Assembly: GCA_963691655.1 (NCBI GenBank)
Contig: OY829327.1
Span: 62,570,079 to 62,634,078 of the forward strand
Length of the DNA: 64,000 bases
Origin: Toxonevra muliebris
Lineage: Eukaryota; Arthropoda; Insecta; Diptera; Pallopteridae
Reading direction: 5' to 3'
Positions within the stretch are counted from its first letter, which is position 1. Each line of letters opens with the position of its first letter. The translations under genes and the position numbers were made by a program. A model generated the notes under the pieces. It was not told the DNA's origin and did not search any database. It saw only the letters and a program-made list of their open reading frames with translations. Of this stretch, positions 1 to 8,300 are shown piece by piece.

Positions 1-165
1 ATGTGTGTTAAGAATTTCTGTTGCATTTTTAAAATTACTGTGTTTTTGTCAATTTTTACCCTACATTTTTTAAATTACGTTACTTTTCTGAGCAATTACT
101 GTCCTACTGTACGCTACCCCAAATTACCATACAAAAACGTAATTACTGTACGTGTAACATCACTG
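1..165 (-). mobile_element. hAT element, right terminal 165 bp of a copy that begins left of the window
   Basis: It ends in CATCACTG at 165 and is followed by the target duplication GCTATAAC (166-173). Five AATTAC motifs lie here (33, 73, 94, 122 and 141), the subterminal repeats typical of hAT ends. The body is outside the window. Confidence 0.9.
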
Positions 166-450
166 GCTATAACATTCATTTTCATGGTGTCACAATATGA
201 CGTGAATGCTATAGTATTCAAATCAAGAATACCAATTTCGACATTCAATTCTATATAGCATCCACATAATCCACAACTGAACTGATCTATGTAGTGCTTT
301 AGTTTTCAGTGTATATAACTAGTAAAATGTGATATTGTTACACCTTGGAAAAAACGTGTATAATCAAAATTTAAATATTACGATTACTTTAAGAGAGCCG
401 CCATGTTTTTTTTTTGCACCTCGATACAATTTTGAGTGTCCGCAAACGTG
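1..450. mobile_element. TTAA-flanked piggyBac-like MITE, right part (interrupted by the hAT right end at 1-165)
   Basis: The MITE proper is 166-450, ending in TGTCCGCAAACGTG followed by TTAA (451-454). The left part of this copy lies outside the window. Confidence 0.6.
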
Positions 451-454
451 TTAA

Positions 455-546
455 CCATCGATATAAAATAAAACTGTAATATTTTTTTAAAATATAAGAA
501 TTTTATAATAATTTTGTTTCTTTATTTTTTAAAAATTTATTCAATA
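455..546. other. AT-rich spacer between MITE right flank and Helitron-like end
   Basis: Very AT-rich sequence with T runs and no recognisable gene or element end. It recurs in each unit and varies by single bases in the homopolymers. Confidence 0.6.
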
Positions 547-572
547 CTAGAGGGGCAGGGTCGCTTCGCGAC
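547..572 (-). mobile_element. Possible Helitron 3' terminus (one per unit)
   Basis: Read on the minus strand this is a short hairpin GTCGC-GAA-GCGAC, nine bases (CCTGCCCCT), then CTAG followed by T. Helitrons end in CTRR preceded by a GC-rich hairpin about 10 bp upstream and insert between A and T. The fit is good, but a 5' TC end was not found and no Rep/helicase coding is visible, so this could be chance or a fragment. Equivalent sites start at 6074, 11589, 17119, 22648, 28184, 33727, 39228, 44761, 50301, 55861 and 61414. Confidence 0.4.
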
Positions 573-1859
573 AGTATGAACATATTTCACTTATACATAT
601 TTTGCTGACGGAAAAAACCTACATCACTTCAAATAAAATGGGGTTGCCGAAGATGCACTGTTGCATTTTATTGGAAAATACTAATATTTTATGGATAAAT
701 ACATTTTGTTTTGCCACCCTTTTGTTGTTTGGTTGTGAGACTGCTGTTTAAAAAATTACTTAATAATTTTTATAAAAACATGGTAATTCAGTGACTAAGA
801 AACAAATTGACGGAGCTTATTTTAATAGTTTACAAATTTTAAACAGTAGTTTTCCGCGTTTTTCATATATGTAATATTTTTGATGTGTAAACATTTTAGC
901 TCACGGTATGGGTAAAATTTCAAATGTGTAAAATGTAAGAATAACTGTAACGTAAGATGTAAGATAACTGTAATGTCCAGTTCCCCTCTCGCTCACACTA
1001 CTGCGCGGCATAACTGTGCTACTCTAAATAACAAAGAGAAGAGAGAAAAAGAGAAGAGAGGGAGAAATTAAAATACGAGCGGAGTTTGTTTGTTTGCAGG
1101 GATGCCAACTAACTTTTTCTTTCTCCCCGATAGCCCTCGGGAAACTCCTCGATTTTCGATCAAATTCCCCGCAACGGTATATTTTCATATTATAACAGCG
1201 CGACACGCACTTTTTATATAAACATTTTACAAAAACGAATAATACCTTGAAATTTATCTCGGTAAGTGTTATTTTAGGGCGACCCTGAACTTTCTCGGTC
1301 CAAAACTTAACCAATTTTTATAGGATTCGTACATTATTAAAAATGTACTTTCTGAATCCGGAATTCTTATGACACATGGGAGATTTCATTTCAAGGGAAC
1401 CCACTCTTAACATCGATCGGGCTCAAACCTGCCAGAGTTTATTCAAATTGGGTAGTAGTTACCACACCAAATTTGAACGAGATAAGGTGTGTCGAGTTAC
1501 TATACGTTCATTTTAATAGATAAACAATCCTCAGCCCACTTTTGGACATCAAAGTTATCAAAGGAAAAGACATGGGCTTTCTTTTTTGAAAATTTTATAG
1601 TATACTTTTAAAAGCCTATACTTTTGAAATATAAAAAAAATAATAATATTTTGAAAAATCTAGACCAGTGAAATTTGGATGAAATTGTGGTACTGCTTTC
1701 ACATGCCTTCAATATGATACCTAACAAGCTCGCAGTTTTCTTAAGTGACTAACCAATTAAGCGTAGTTGATATCGGTGGTAGTGCTTGAAAATTTAAAAG
1801 ATGATATCTGCGCATTGTGAGGCAAATGTGAACCTGCAAAATTTTAAAGGGTTTTCCAT
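573..1859. other. Unassigned ~1.29 kb AT-rich core of the unit
   Basis: No recognised protein or RNA gene. If the Helitron-like end is real, this could be Helitron interior. Short features include repeated GTAAGATAACTGTAA-like words (930-975), a GA-rich duplicated block (1033-1060) and a GC-richer patch (1100-1200, CCCCGATAGCCCTCGGG). A minus-strand frame of 60-96 residues over 1024-1314 changes length between units and resembles no family I know, so it is not called. The same segment lies in every unit between the Helitron-like end and the mariner. Confidence 0.55.
1033..1060. repeat. Duplicated 15-bp GA-rich block, polymorphic between units
   Basis: AAAGAGAAGAGAG occurs at 1033 and 1048 (period 15). 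Units 2, 4 and 5 have a single copy; the others have two. It is a simple slippage marker useful for tracing unit ancestry. Confidence 0.85.
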
Positions 1860-1886
1860 TAAGGACATAGCAATTTTATCTATTAA

Positions 1887-1982
1887 CACAGAATTTTTTG
1901 AGATATTGAGTTCAAATTTGTTGTGGGCACTACACACAGAATTTTTTGAGATATTGAGTTCAAATTTATTGTGGGCACTACC
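1887..1982 (+). repeat. 48-bp tandem duplication in the mariner left arm
   Basis: Two 48-bp copies (1887-1934, 1935-1982), each starting CACAGAATTTTTTGAGATA, differ mainly at one base (TTGTTGTGG versus TTATTGTGG). The right arm has a single copy, so the duplication arose in the left arm. It is present at the same place in all twelve units (for example from 7399, 12929 and 62754). Confidence 0.92.
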
Positions 1983-2056
1983 TACACACAAGCATTACAT
2001 TTTATGAATGAAATTAGATTTGATCATATGACCATCACGAGCCCGTTTACAGCGAA

Positions 2057-2455
2057 AACGACCGTCATGTTACCGTCAATGGAGAGCACTATCGTGTTAT
2101 GTTGGACGATTATTTGTGGCCAGAATTGAATGAACTTGACATCAACGATATGTGGTTTCAACAAGACGGTGCCACTAGGCACACAGCATGCGTCACAATC
2201 GATTTATTGAAAGGCAAATCCGGTGAACGTGTTATCTCGAGAAATGTTCTGGTGGAATGGCCATTGGATTTCTTTTTATGGGGCTATATCAAATCACTGG
2301 TCTATGCCAACAAGCCAGCAACTTTAGACGACCTCAAAGACAATATCAAACGCGAAATTGTCAACGTTTCGGTCGAAATGTGTGCGAGAGTGGTCGAAAA
2401 TTGGGTACAAAGAATTGATCGCTGTAAACGGGTAAATTTCATTCATAAAGTGTAA
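2057..2455 (+). pseudogene. C-terminal mariner (rosa-like) transposase remnant, copy 1
   Basis: The frame reads NDRHVTVNGEHYRVMLDDYLWPEL, then WFQQDGATRHTA with the second catalytic Asp, then WPLDFFLWGYIKSLVY with the probable third Asp, then the C-terminal tail. The N-terminal half of the enzyme (helix-turn-helix DNA-binding domain and first catalytic Asp) is absent. Relatives have roughly eight more residues (PRSCDLTP-like) between SRN and the third Asp, so a small in-frame loss is inferred; the observed D-to-D gap is 33 residues. The 25-bp deletion replaces the usual ARGGHM tail with VNFIHKV. A private Glu-to-Asp (TLDDLKD) is present. Inactive as a transposase. Confidence 0.87.
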
Positions 2456-2540
2456 TGCTTGTGTGTAGTGCCCACAATAAATATTAACTCATCTCAAAAA
2501 ATTCTGTGTTTTATTAATAGATAAAATTGTTATGTCCCTA

Positions 2541-2754
2541 ATGGATGGTTACCACTTTTGGAAGAGACGAGAAAAAAGCAATAAATGTATGTACATAAGG
2601 AATATGTTAAATTGGTTTTAAATCATTTTAAATAAGAAAAAAATGTTTATTGTTTTATTTTTTTTATTTTAAACTTATTTTTATATGTTTATAAAAATGT
2701 ATTGCGTTATTGTCTTGTCTTCCATCGATACTAGCACTTACCACATCTGTGACC
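2541..2754. other. AT-rich spacer between mariner and MITE left end
   Basis: It starts ATGGATGGTTACCACTTTTGG and passes into long T and A runs. Nothing recognisable as a gene is seen. In unit 12 this stretch is where the array is cut. Confidence 0.6.
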
Positions 2755-2981
2755 TTAACACGTTCGCGGACATGAATGCTATAACCAGGGATGTTACATT
2801 AAAAAGGCAAAATTACTGTCTCCTTCCAAAAAAAATTCCGTTTTTCAGACAAAATTACTCTAAGTTTAAAAAAAAAATCTAGATTAATAAAAACACCATA
2901 TTTTTATTGAAAAAGAGACAAAACAATTATAATTCCATTCGTTACATTAAAAAAAAAAACAATTTTTGTTTTCAGGCTTAT

Positions 2982-3017
2982 AGTATGTACATACTTATAT
3001 ATATATAAAAAAAAAAA
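2982..3017. repeat. Palindrome plus TA/A microsatellite in hAT left region
   Basis: AGTATGTACATACT (2982-2995) is a perfect palindrome. It is followed by (TA)n and an A run whose length varies between units, accounting for several 1-4 bp length differences. Confidence 0.7.
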
Positions 3018-3315
3018 TAATACATTGTCATAAAAAACGGACTTTTAGCATATTTACATAACCTTAACTTTTTTTCATGCATACACATTTAATATAGGAA
3101 TATATAGTTATTATTGCATTTCAGAATCAACTTTTTTAAAATGATAAGTATACTTTTAAAAACAGAAAAATTAAAAGTTTTATACCAAACATGAACTTTT
3201 TGTATCATAAGTACTACATAAACACATAATTTATTACATTCAATAAGGAACTTTGAAGGTTTCAAAATTATTTTAATTGGTATGGTGGTCATACATAGTT
3301 TTACTTAACAATTGA

Positions 3316-3354
3316 AAGAGATTGTTTTCAAAAGTGATATTACCACAATCTCTT
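3316..3354. other. Inverted repeat just 3' of the hAT transposase remnant
   Basis: A perfect 10-bp stem, AAGAGATTGT/ACAATCTCTT, has a 19-base loop. It lies within 10 bp after the transposase stop (minus-strand reading) and is conserved in position in the other units (for example 8831-8869). A candidate AATAAA signal on the minus strand lies a little further downstream, near 3230. Function is unknown. Confidence 0.5.
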
Positions 3355-3362
3355 CATTTTCA

Positions 3363-5199
3363 TCAATAAAATTTTTCGAAAGTAAAATACCATCTATGTA
3401 ATGTGGATGTATCCAACCTATTTCTTATTTTAGTTTTGTTTAAATTGATTATGGAAAAAATTCTTTCTACTATTGCCGAACTATGTGGCAAGGAAAATAT
3501 ATGTTTCAGTAACTTTTTGAGATGTGGAGTCATTAAGGAATCATCACCTTTCTTTATATCAAAAACATTTTTCCAAAATTCCATAATATCATCTTTTTCA
3601 ATATTTGTCAAATTTCTAATAAGACGAAATTCATTATCCAAATCATTTAGATCATCTTCTGTAATGACATGGGGAAAACGTGCAGCTAATGGTGCAATAG
3701 ATACATTTTCATTGAAATGTAATGGATTCAAAATGTTAAGAAGTTTAAAAACTTGTGCTTTTTGAGTGCCAATCGGAAATCATTTTTTTATTTGTAAAAT
3801 ACCTTCAATATAGAAATTCAGGCAAAAAGTTTTCTGCTTCAACATCCAAAACGTTTCCTAAAAAATATGCGTTTAATATTCCTCCTAGGTATACTTTTTT
3901 TAAAGGTAGGTGAAATTTGGTGTCAGCGAAATTTAAATTACCAATTAAATTATTATTTATATATTTAGGATCAATAAAATTTTCTAAAATTGTGATATGA
4001 ATAAGACTAATTCGTTCATAAAGTACATGGATTCTTACCTTTTCACATTGCTTTTCTGTGTTAAAGTTAGTAAAAAGCGGAAGAATGTATTCCAAAAACT
4101 CCAAATATAACTTAGTCAGCGGATTTTCAAACCACTCGAATATGTTTTCTGCTGAACTAATTTTATTTATTTGTGATTCGACTTTGAAATACATTTTGAG
4201 GGCTATAAAATGATTTAAAACTCTTTTAACACAATTAACTATTGATAGCTTGCGCGTTCCTGAAGGGTGAATCATTTTGAGGTTTGAGGTGCCACACCTT
4301 CTGAAATGTACTAAGCTCAAAGGTTCTTTTATGACTATAACTTATGTAGTTATATACATTTCGCAACCCTTTTTCTAACGATTCTGGAAGTTTTGAGCAA
4401 GCATATAAAGCACATAGATGAAAGCAATGGCAAACACATTTTATACTAAATAAAGATGGAATAATTTCCTTAAATCTTGAACAAAAAGAGTTATGTTGCC
4501 CGGTCATATTATTTGCACCATCTGCTGCAAATCCAATTAAATTTTCTTTGCATGGGATGTTGTTTTGATGGAAAAAGGAAAAGCTTCAGCAGTCGCTTCA
4601 GTCACCTCAATCAACCTCAAAAACTTGTCTTCAGCCTTAAAATTTACATTATTGAAAAGGCGAACAACTAAAGGCAACTGCTTCAAGTTTCCTACATCGG
4701 TGGACTCGTCAATTATAAGCGAAAATATATTTTGTTGTAAACGACTTAATTTATCCTTTTCACATTTGCCTAAAACATTTTTTACAATCATAGTTTGCTT
4801 TATACCGTGATGATGAATTTTCAATAGATTTACAATTTAAAGAAATCCTTTTTAATAACGCTCAGAAATCAGGAGCTGTATTAAAAGCGAGATTATGCTT
4901 TACAATAAAGCTGGCAATAACGAGCTCAGATTCTTTTTCATTTCGCTTACCGCCGACTCTGATAACATCACAAATCGAGGTTTGTTTTTTAAGGGAATTC
5001 TCATTTTTAATGTGACGTAGACTTTGAGCATGGTTTTTAATTTCACTCATACCAACTTTTCCATCAAACCGACAAATTTTGCATCTATTAAAAAACCTTT
5101 TGGGCTTTAACATACAAATTTGAAGGTGTTTTCTCACGAAGTGCAATACTTATGTATTCTTATTTTGTATTTATCATCCGAGCATTCTTCTGAGCCCAT
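3363..5199 (-). pseudogene. Decayed BED-finger hAT transposase, copy 1
   Basis: Read on the minus strand, the pieces follow the order of a hAT transposase. A plausible start ATG (MGSEECSDDKY) lies at 5199. A BED-like zinc finger (5146-4862) has Cys-x2-Cys and His-x5-His (residues 22, 25, 39 and 45 of that frame). A block with IIDESTD holds the first catalytic Asp at 4708-4710. FAADGANNMTGQHNS holds the second at 4520-4522. A long helical block follows (4507-3805), then a C-terminal dimerisation domain (hATC) with LPHSSAIVERIFS (3731-3363). These sit in at least three different frames. Frameshifts fall near 5147, 4545, 4270 and 3830, and a TGA replaces a Trp codon near 3780. The protein family (insect hAT/ZBED-like) normally binds element ends and catalyses excision and insertion in the nucleus. 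This copy cannot encode it in one piece. Assignment is by motif recognition; introns explaining some frame changes are possible but no clean splice sites were confirmed. Confidence 0.9.
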
Positions 5200-7373
5200 T
5201 TTTTCTGCAAAAATGATAAGCTTTTATATGCAATCACCATACAAATATATTTAATTTCATTCAATTTAGTACCTGTTTTTTACAAGATGTACATTTATCT
5301 TTAAAAGATGCTTAAAAACAGTATATTTACGCAGCAAAGACAAATTTCTCACGAAGCGCGCGAACCAAAAACAGAAAACGCTTTGATCGCCATTATATTT
5401 ATGCAGTGATGCAAGGTGGGGTAGGTACCACACAGAGTTGATTTTTTATTTTCTGAAGGACAATCTCGCAAAAAGTAATAAAGCAAAAGCTAGTAGTTTT
5501 CCGAGTTCAAAAATTATTAAGTTTAGCATGTGTGTTAAGAATTTCTGTTGCATTTTTAAAATTACTGTGTTTTTGTCAATTTTTACCCTACATTTTTTAA
5601 ATTACGTTACTTTTCTGAGCAATTACTGTCCTACTGTACGCTACCCCAAATTACCGTACAAAAACGTAATTACTGTACGTGTAACATCACTGGCTATAAC
5701 ATTCATTTTCATGGTGTCACAATATGACGTGAATGCTATAGTATTCAAATCAAGAATACCAATTTCGACATTCAATTCTATATAGCATCCACATAATCCA
5801 CAACTGAACTGATCTATGTAGTGCTTTAGTTTTCAGTGTATATAACTAGTAAAATGTGATATTGTTACACCTTGGAAAAAACGTGTATAATCAAAATTTA
5901 AATATTACGATTACTTTAAGAGAGCCGCCATGTTTTTTTTTTGCACCTCGATACAATTTTGAGTGTCCGCAAACGTGTTAACCATCGATATAAAATAAAA
6001 CTGTAATATTTTTTTAAAATATAAGAATTTTATAATAATTTTGTTTCTTTATTTTTTAAAAATTTATTCAATACTAGAGGGGCAGGGTCGCTTCGCGACA
6101 GTATGAACATATTTCACTTATACATATTTTGCTGACGGAAAAAACCTACATCACTTCAAATAAAATGGGGTTGCCGAAGATGCACTGTTGCATTTTATTG
6201 GAAAATACTAATATTTTATGGATAAATACATTTTGTTTTGCCACCCTTTTGTTGTTTGGTTGTGAGACTGCTGTTTAAAAAATTACTTAATAATTTTTAT
6301 AAAAACATGGTAATTCAGTGACTAAGAAACAAATTGACGGAGCTTATTTTAATAGTTTACAAATTTTAAACAGTAGTTTTCCGCGTTTTTCATATATGTA
6401 ATATTTTTGATGTGTAAACATTTTAGCTCACGGTATGGGTAAAATTTCAAATGTGTAAAATGTAAGAATAACTGTAACGTAAGATGTAAGATAACTGTAA
6501 TGTCCAGTTCCCCTCTCGCTCACACTACTGCGCGGCATAACTGTGCTACTCTAAATAACAAAGAGAAGAGAGGGAGAAATTAAAATACGAGCGGAGTTTG
6601 TTTGTTTGCAGGGATGCCAACTAACTTTTTCTTTCTCCCCGATAGCCCTCGGGAAACTCCCCGATTTTCGATCAAATTCCCCGCAACGGTATATTTTCAT
6701 ATTATAACAGCGCGACACGCACTTTTTATATAAACATTTTACAAAAACGAATAATACCTTGAAATTTATCTCGGTAAGTGTTATTTTAGGGCGACCCTGA
6801 ACTTTCTCGGTCCAAAACTTAACCAATTTTTATAGGATTCGTACATTATTAAAAATGTACTTTCTGAATCCAGAATTCTTATGACACATGGGAGATTTCA
6901 TTTCAAGGGAACCCACTCTTAACATCGATCGGGCTCAAACCTGCCAGAGTTTATTCAAATTGGGTAGTAGTTACCACACCAAATTTGAACGAGATAAGGT
7001 GTGTCGAGTTACTATACGTTCATTTTAATAGATAAACAATCCTCAGCCCACTTTTGGACATCAAAGTTATCAAAGGAAAAGACATGGGCTTTCTTTTTTG
7101 AAAATTTTATAGTATACTTTTAAAAGCCTATACTTTTGAAATATAAAAAAAATAATAATATTTTGAAAAATCTAGACCAGTGAAATTTGGATGAAATTGT
7201 GGTACTGCTTTCACATGCCTTCAATATGATACCTAACAAGCTCGCAGTTTTCTTAAGTGACTAACCAATTAAGCGTAGTTGATATCGGTGGTAGTGCTTG
7301 AAAATTTAAAAGATGATATCTGCGCATTGTGAGGCAAATGTGAACCTGCAAAATTTTAAAGGGTTTTCCATTA

Positions 7374-8053
7374 AGGACATAGCAATTTTATCTATTAACA
7401 CAGAATTTTTTGAGATATTGAGTTCAAATTTGTTGTGGGCACTACACACAGAATTTTTTGAGATATTGAGTTCAAATTTATTGTGGGCACTACCTACACA
7501 CAAGCATTACATTTTATGAATGAAATTAGATTTGATCATATGACCATCACGAGCCCGTTTACAGCGAAAACGACCGTCATGTTACCGTCAATGGAGAGCA
7601 CTATCGTGTTATGTTGGACGATTATTTGTGGCCAGAATTGAATGAACTTGACATCAACGATATGTGGTTTCAACAAGACGGTGCCACTAGGCACACAGCA
7701 TGCGTCACAATCGATTTATTGAAAGGCAAATCCGGTGAACGTGTTATCTCGAGAAATGTTCTGGTGGAATGGCCATTGGATTTCTTTTTATGGGGCTATA
7801 TCAAATCACTGGTCTATGCCAACAATCCAGCAACTTTAGACGAGCTCAAAGACAATATCAAACGCGAAATTGTCAACGTTTCGGTCGAAATGTGTGCGAG
7901 AGTGGTCGAAAATTGGGTACAAAGAATTGATCGCTGTAAACGGGTAAATTTCATTCATAAAGTGTAATGCTTGTGTGTAGTGCCCACAATAAATATTAAC
8001 TCAATATCTCAAAAAATTCTGTGTTTTATTAATAGATAAAATTGTTATGTCCC
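7374..8053 (+). mobile_element. Fold-back mariner derivative, copy 2
   Basis: TA flanks lie at 7372-7373 and 8054-8055. It has the 25-bp right-arm deletion and, unlike copy 1, the long right terminus (ACTCAATATCTC). Confidence 0.9.
7569..7967 (+). pseudogene. Mariner transposase remnant, copy 2
   Basis: Lys-to-Asn change (YANNPAT). Same altered tail as copy 1. Confidence 0.86.
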
Positions 8054-8300
8054 TAATGGATGGTTACCACTTTTGGAAGAGACGAGAAAAAAGCAATAAA
8101 TGTATGTACATAAGGAATATGTTAAATTGGTTTTAAATCATTTTAAATAAGAAAAAAATGTTTATTGTTTTATTTTTTTTATTTTAAACTTATTTTTATA
8201 TGTTTATAAAAATGTATTGCGTTATTGTCTTGTCTTCCATCGATACTAGCACTTACCACATCTGTGACCTTAACACGTTCGCGGACATGAATGCTATAAC

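Larger units (their letters stand above)
1862..2538 (+). mobile_element. Fold-back mariner derivative, copy 1
   Basis: It is flanked by TA dinucleotides (1860-1861 and 2539-2540) and has ends AGGACATAGCAATTTTATC and, inverted, GGGACATAACAATTTTATC. The left inverted arm runs 1862-2054 and contains a 48-bp tandem duplication (1887-1934, 1935-1982). The right arm runs 2420-2538. The inverted homology extends inward past the usual terminal repeat into the transposase 3' end (GCCCGTTTACAGCG on the left equals the inverse of CGCTGTAAACGGG on the right). TA flanks and the transposase remnant place it in Tc1/mariner. In this copy the right arm lacks 25 bp that the left arm still has, so the deletion is secondary. 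Confidence 0.9.
1..5527 (+). repeat. Array unit 1 (reference copy)
   Basis: Order: hAT right end (1-165), right part of the TTAA-MITE (to 450), AT-rich spacer (455-546), Helitron-like end (547-572), unassigned core (573-1859), mariner fold-back (1862-2538), spacer (2541-2754), MITE left part (2759-2785), hAT body (2786 onward into unit 2). It has the duplicated 15-bp GA-rich block at 1033-1060. Like units 2 and 3, it lacks 25 bp in the right arm of the mariner. It has the short form of the mariner right terminus (ACTCATCTC), shared with units 4, 5 and 10. Confidence 0.95.
2786..5692 (-). mobile_element. hAT transposon copy 1, complete ends with 8-bp TSD
   Basis: The left end reads CAGGGATGTTACA and the right end, on the opposite strand, CAGTGATGTTACA (12 of 13 match). 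Both sides are flanked by the identical 8-bp GCTATAAC (2778-2785 and 5693-5700). An 8-bp duplication and CAG-type short inverted ends define the hAT superfamily, and the element encodes a decayed hAT transposase on the minus strand. AATTAC subterminal motifs occur at 2811 and 2852 on the left and five times on the right (5560-5680). The length is 2907 bp, within the usual range for autonomous hATs. It is inserted in a TTAA-flanked MITE. It is not expected to move by itself because the transposase is broken. Confidence 0.95.
2759..5977. mobile_element. TTAA-flanked piggyBac-like MITE split by hAT copy 1
   Basis: The left end follows TTAA (2755-2758) and reads CACGTTCGCGGACA. The right end reads, on the other strand, CACGTTTGCGGACA and is followed by TTAA (5978-5981). 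A TTAA target duplication with short inverted ends is the hallmark of piggyBac-type elements. Without the hAT and one copy of its TSD the element is about 304 bp with no coding capacity, so it is called a MITE. Direct copies of GAC(A/G)TGAATGCTATA occur at both sides of the hAT site. Family assignment rests only on the TTAA and the 14-bp ends, so another TTAA-targeting family is possible. Confidence 0.62.

Noticed and set aside
1024..1314. 60-96 codon minus-strand frame in the unassigned core
   Set aside because: Length varies with the GA-rich slippage block and single-base stops between units. No recognised domain.
1801..2007. 68-codon frame with an internal 16-residue repeat
   Set aside because: The protein repeat is the 48-bp duplication of the mariner left arm, which is non-coding inverted repeat DNA.
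3403..3765. 120-codon plus-strand frame
   Set aside because: It lies antisense to the well-supported hATC domain of the transposase remnant, so it is a shadow frame.
2786..5692. Functional host-domesticated ZBED gene
   Set aside because: The reading frame is broken at several shared points in all eleven copies, and the element keeps its transposon ends and target duplications.
5438..5785. 115-codon plus-strand open frame repeated in most units
   Set aside because: It spans the hAT right end, the target duplication and the MITE, and has no family resemblance. It is a by-product of AT-rich sequence that happens to lack stops, and the frame is shortened in unit 6.
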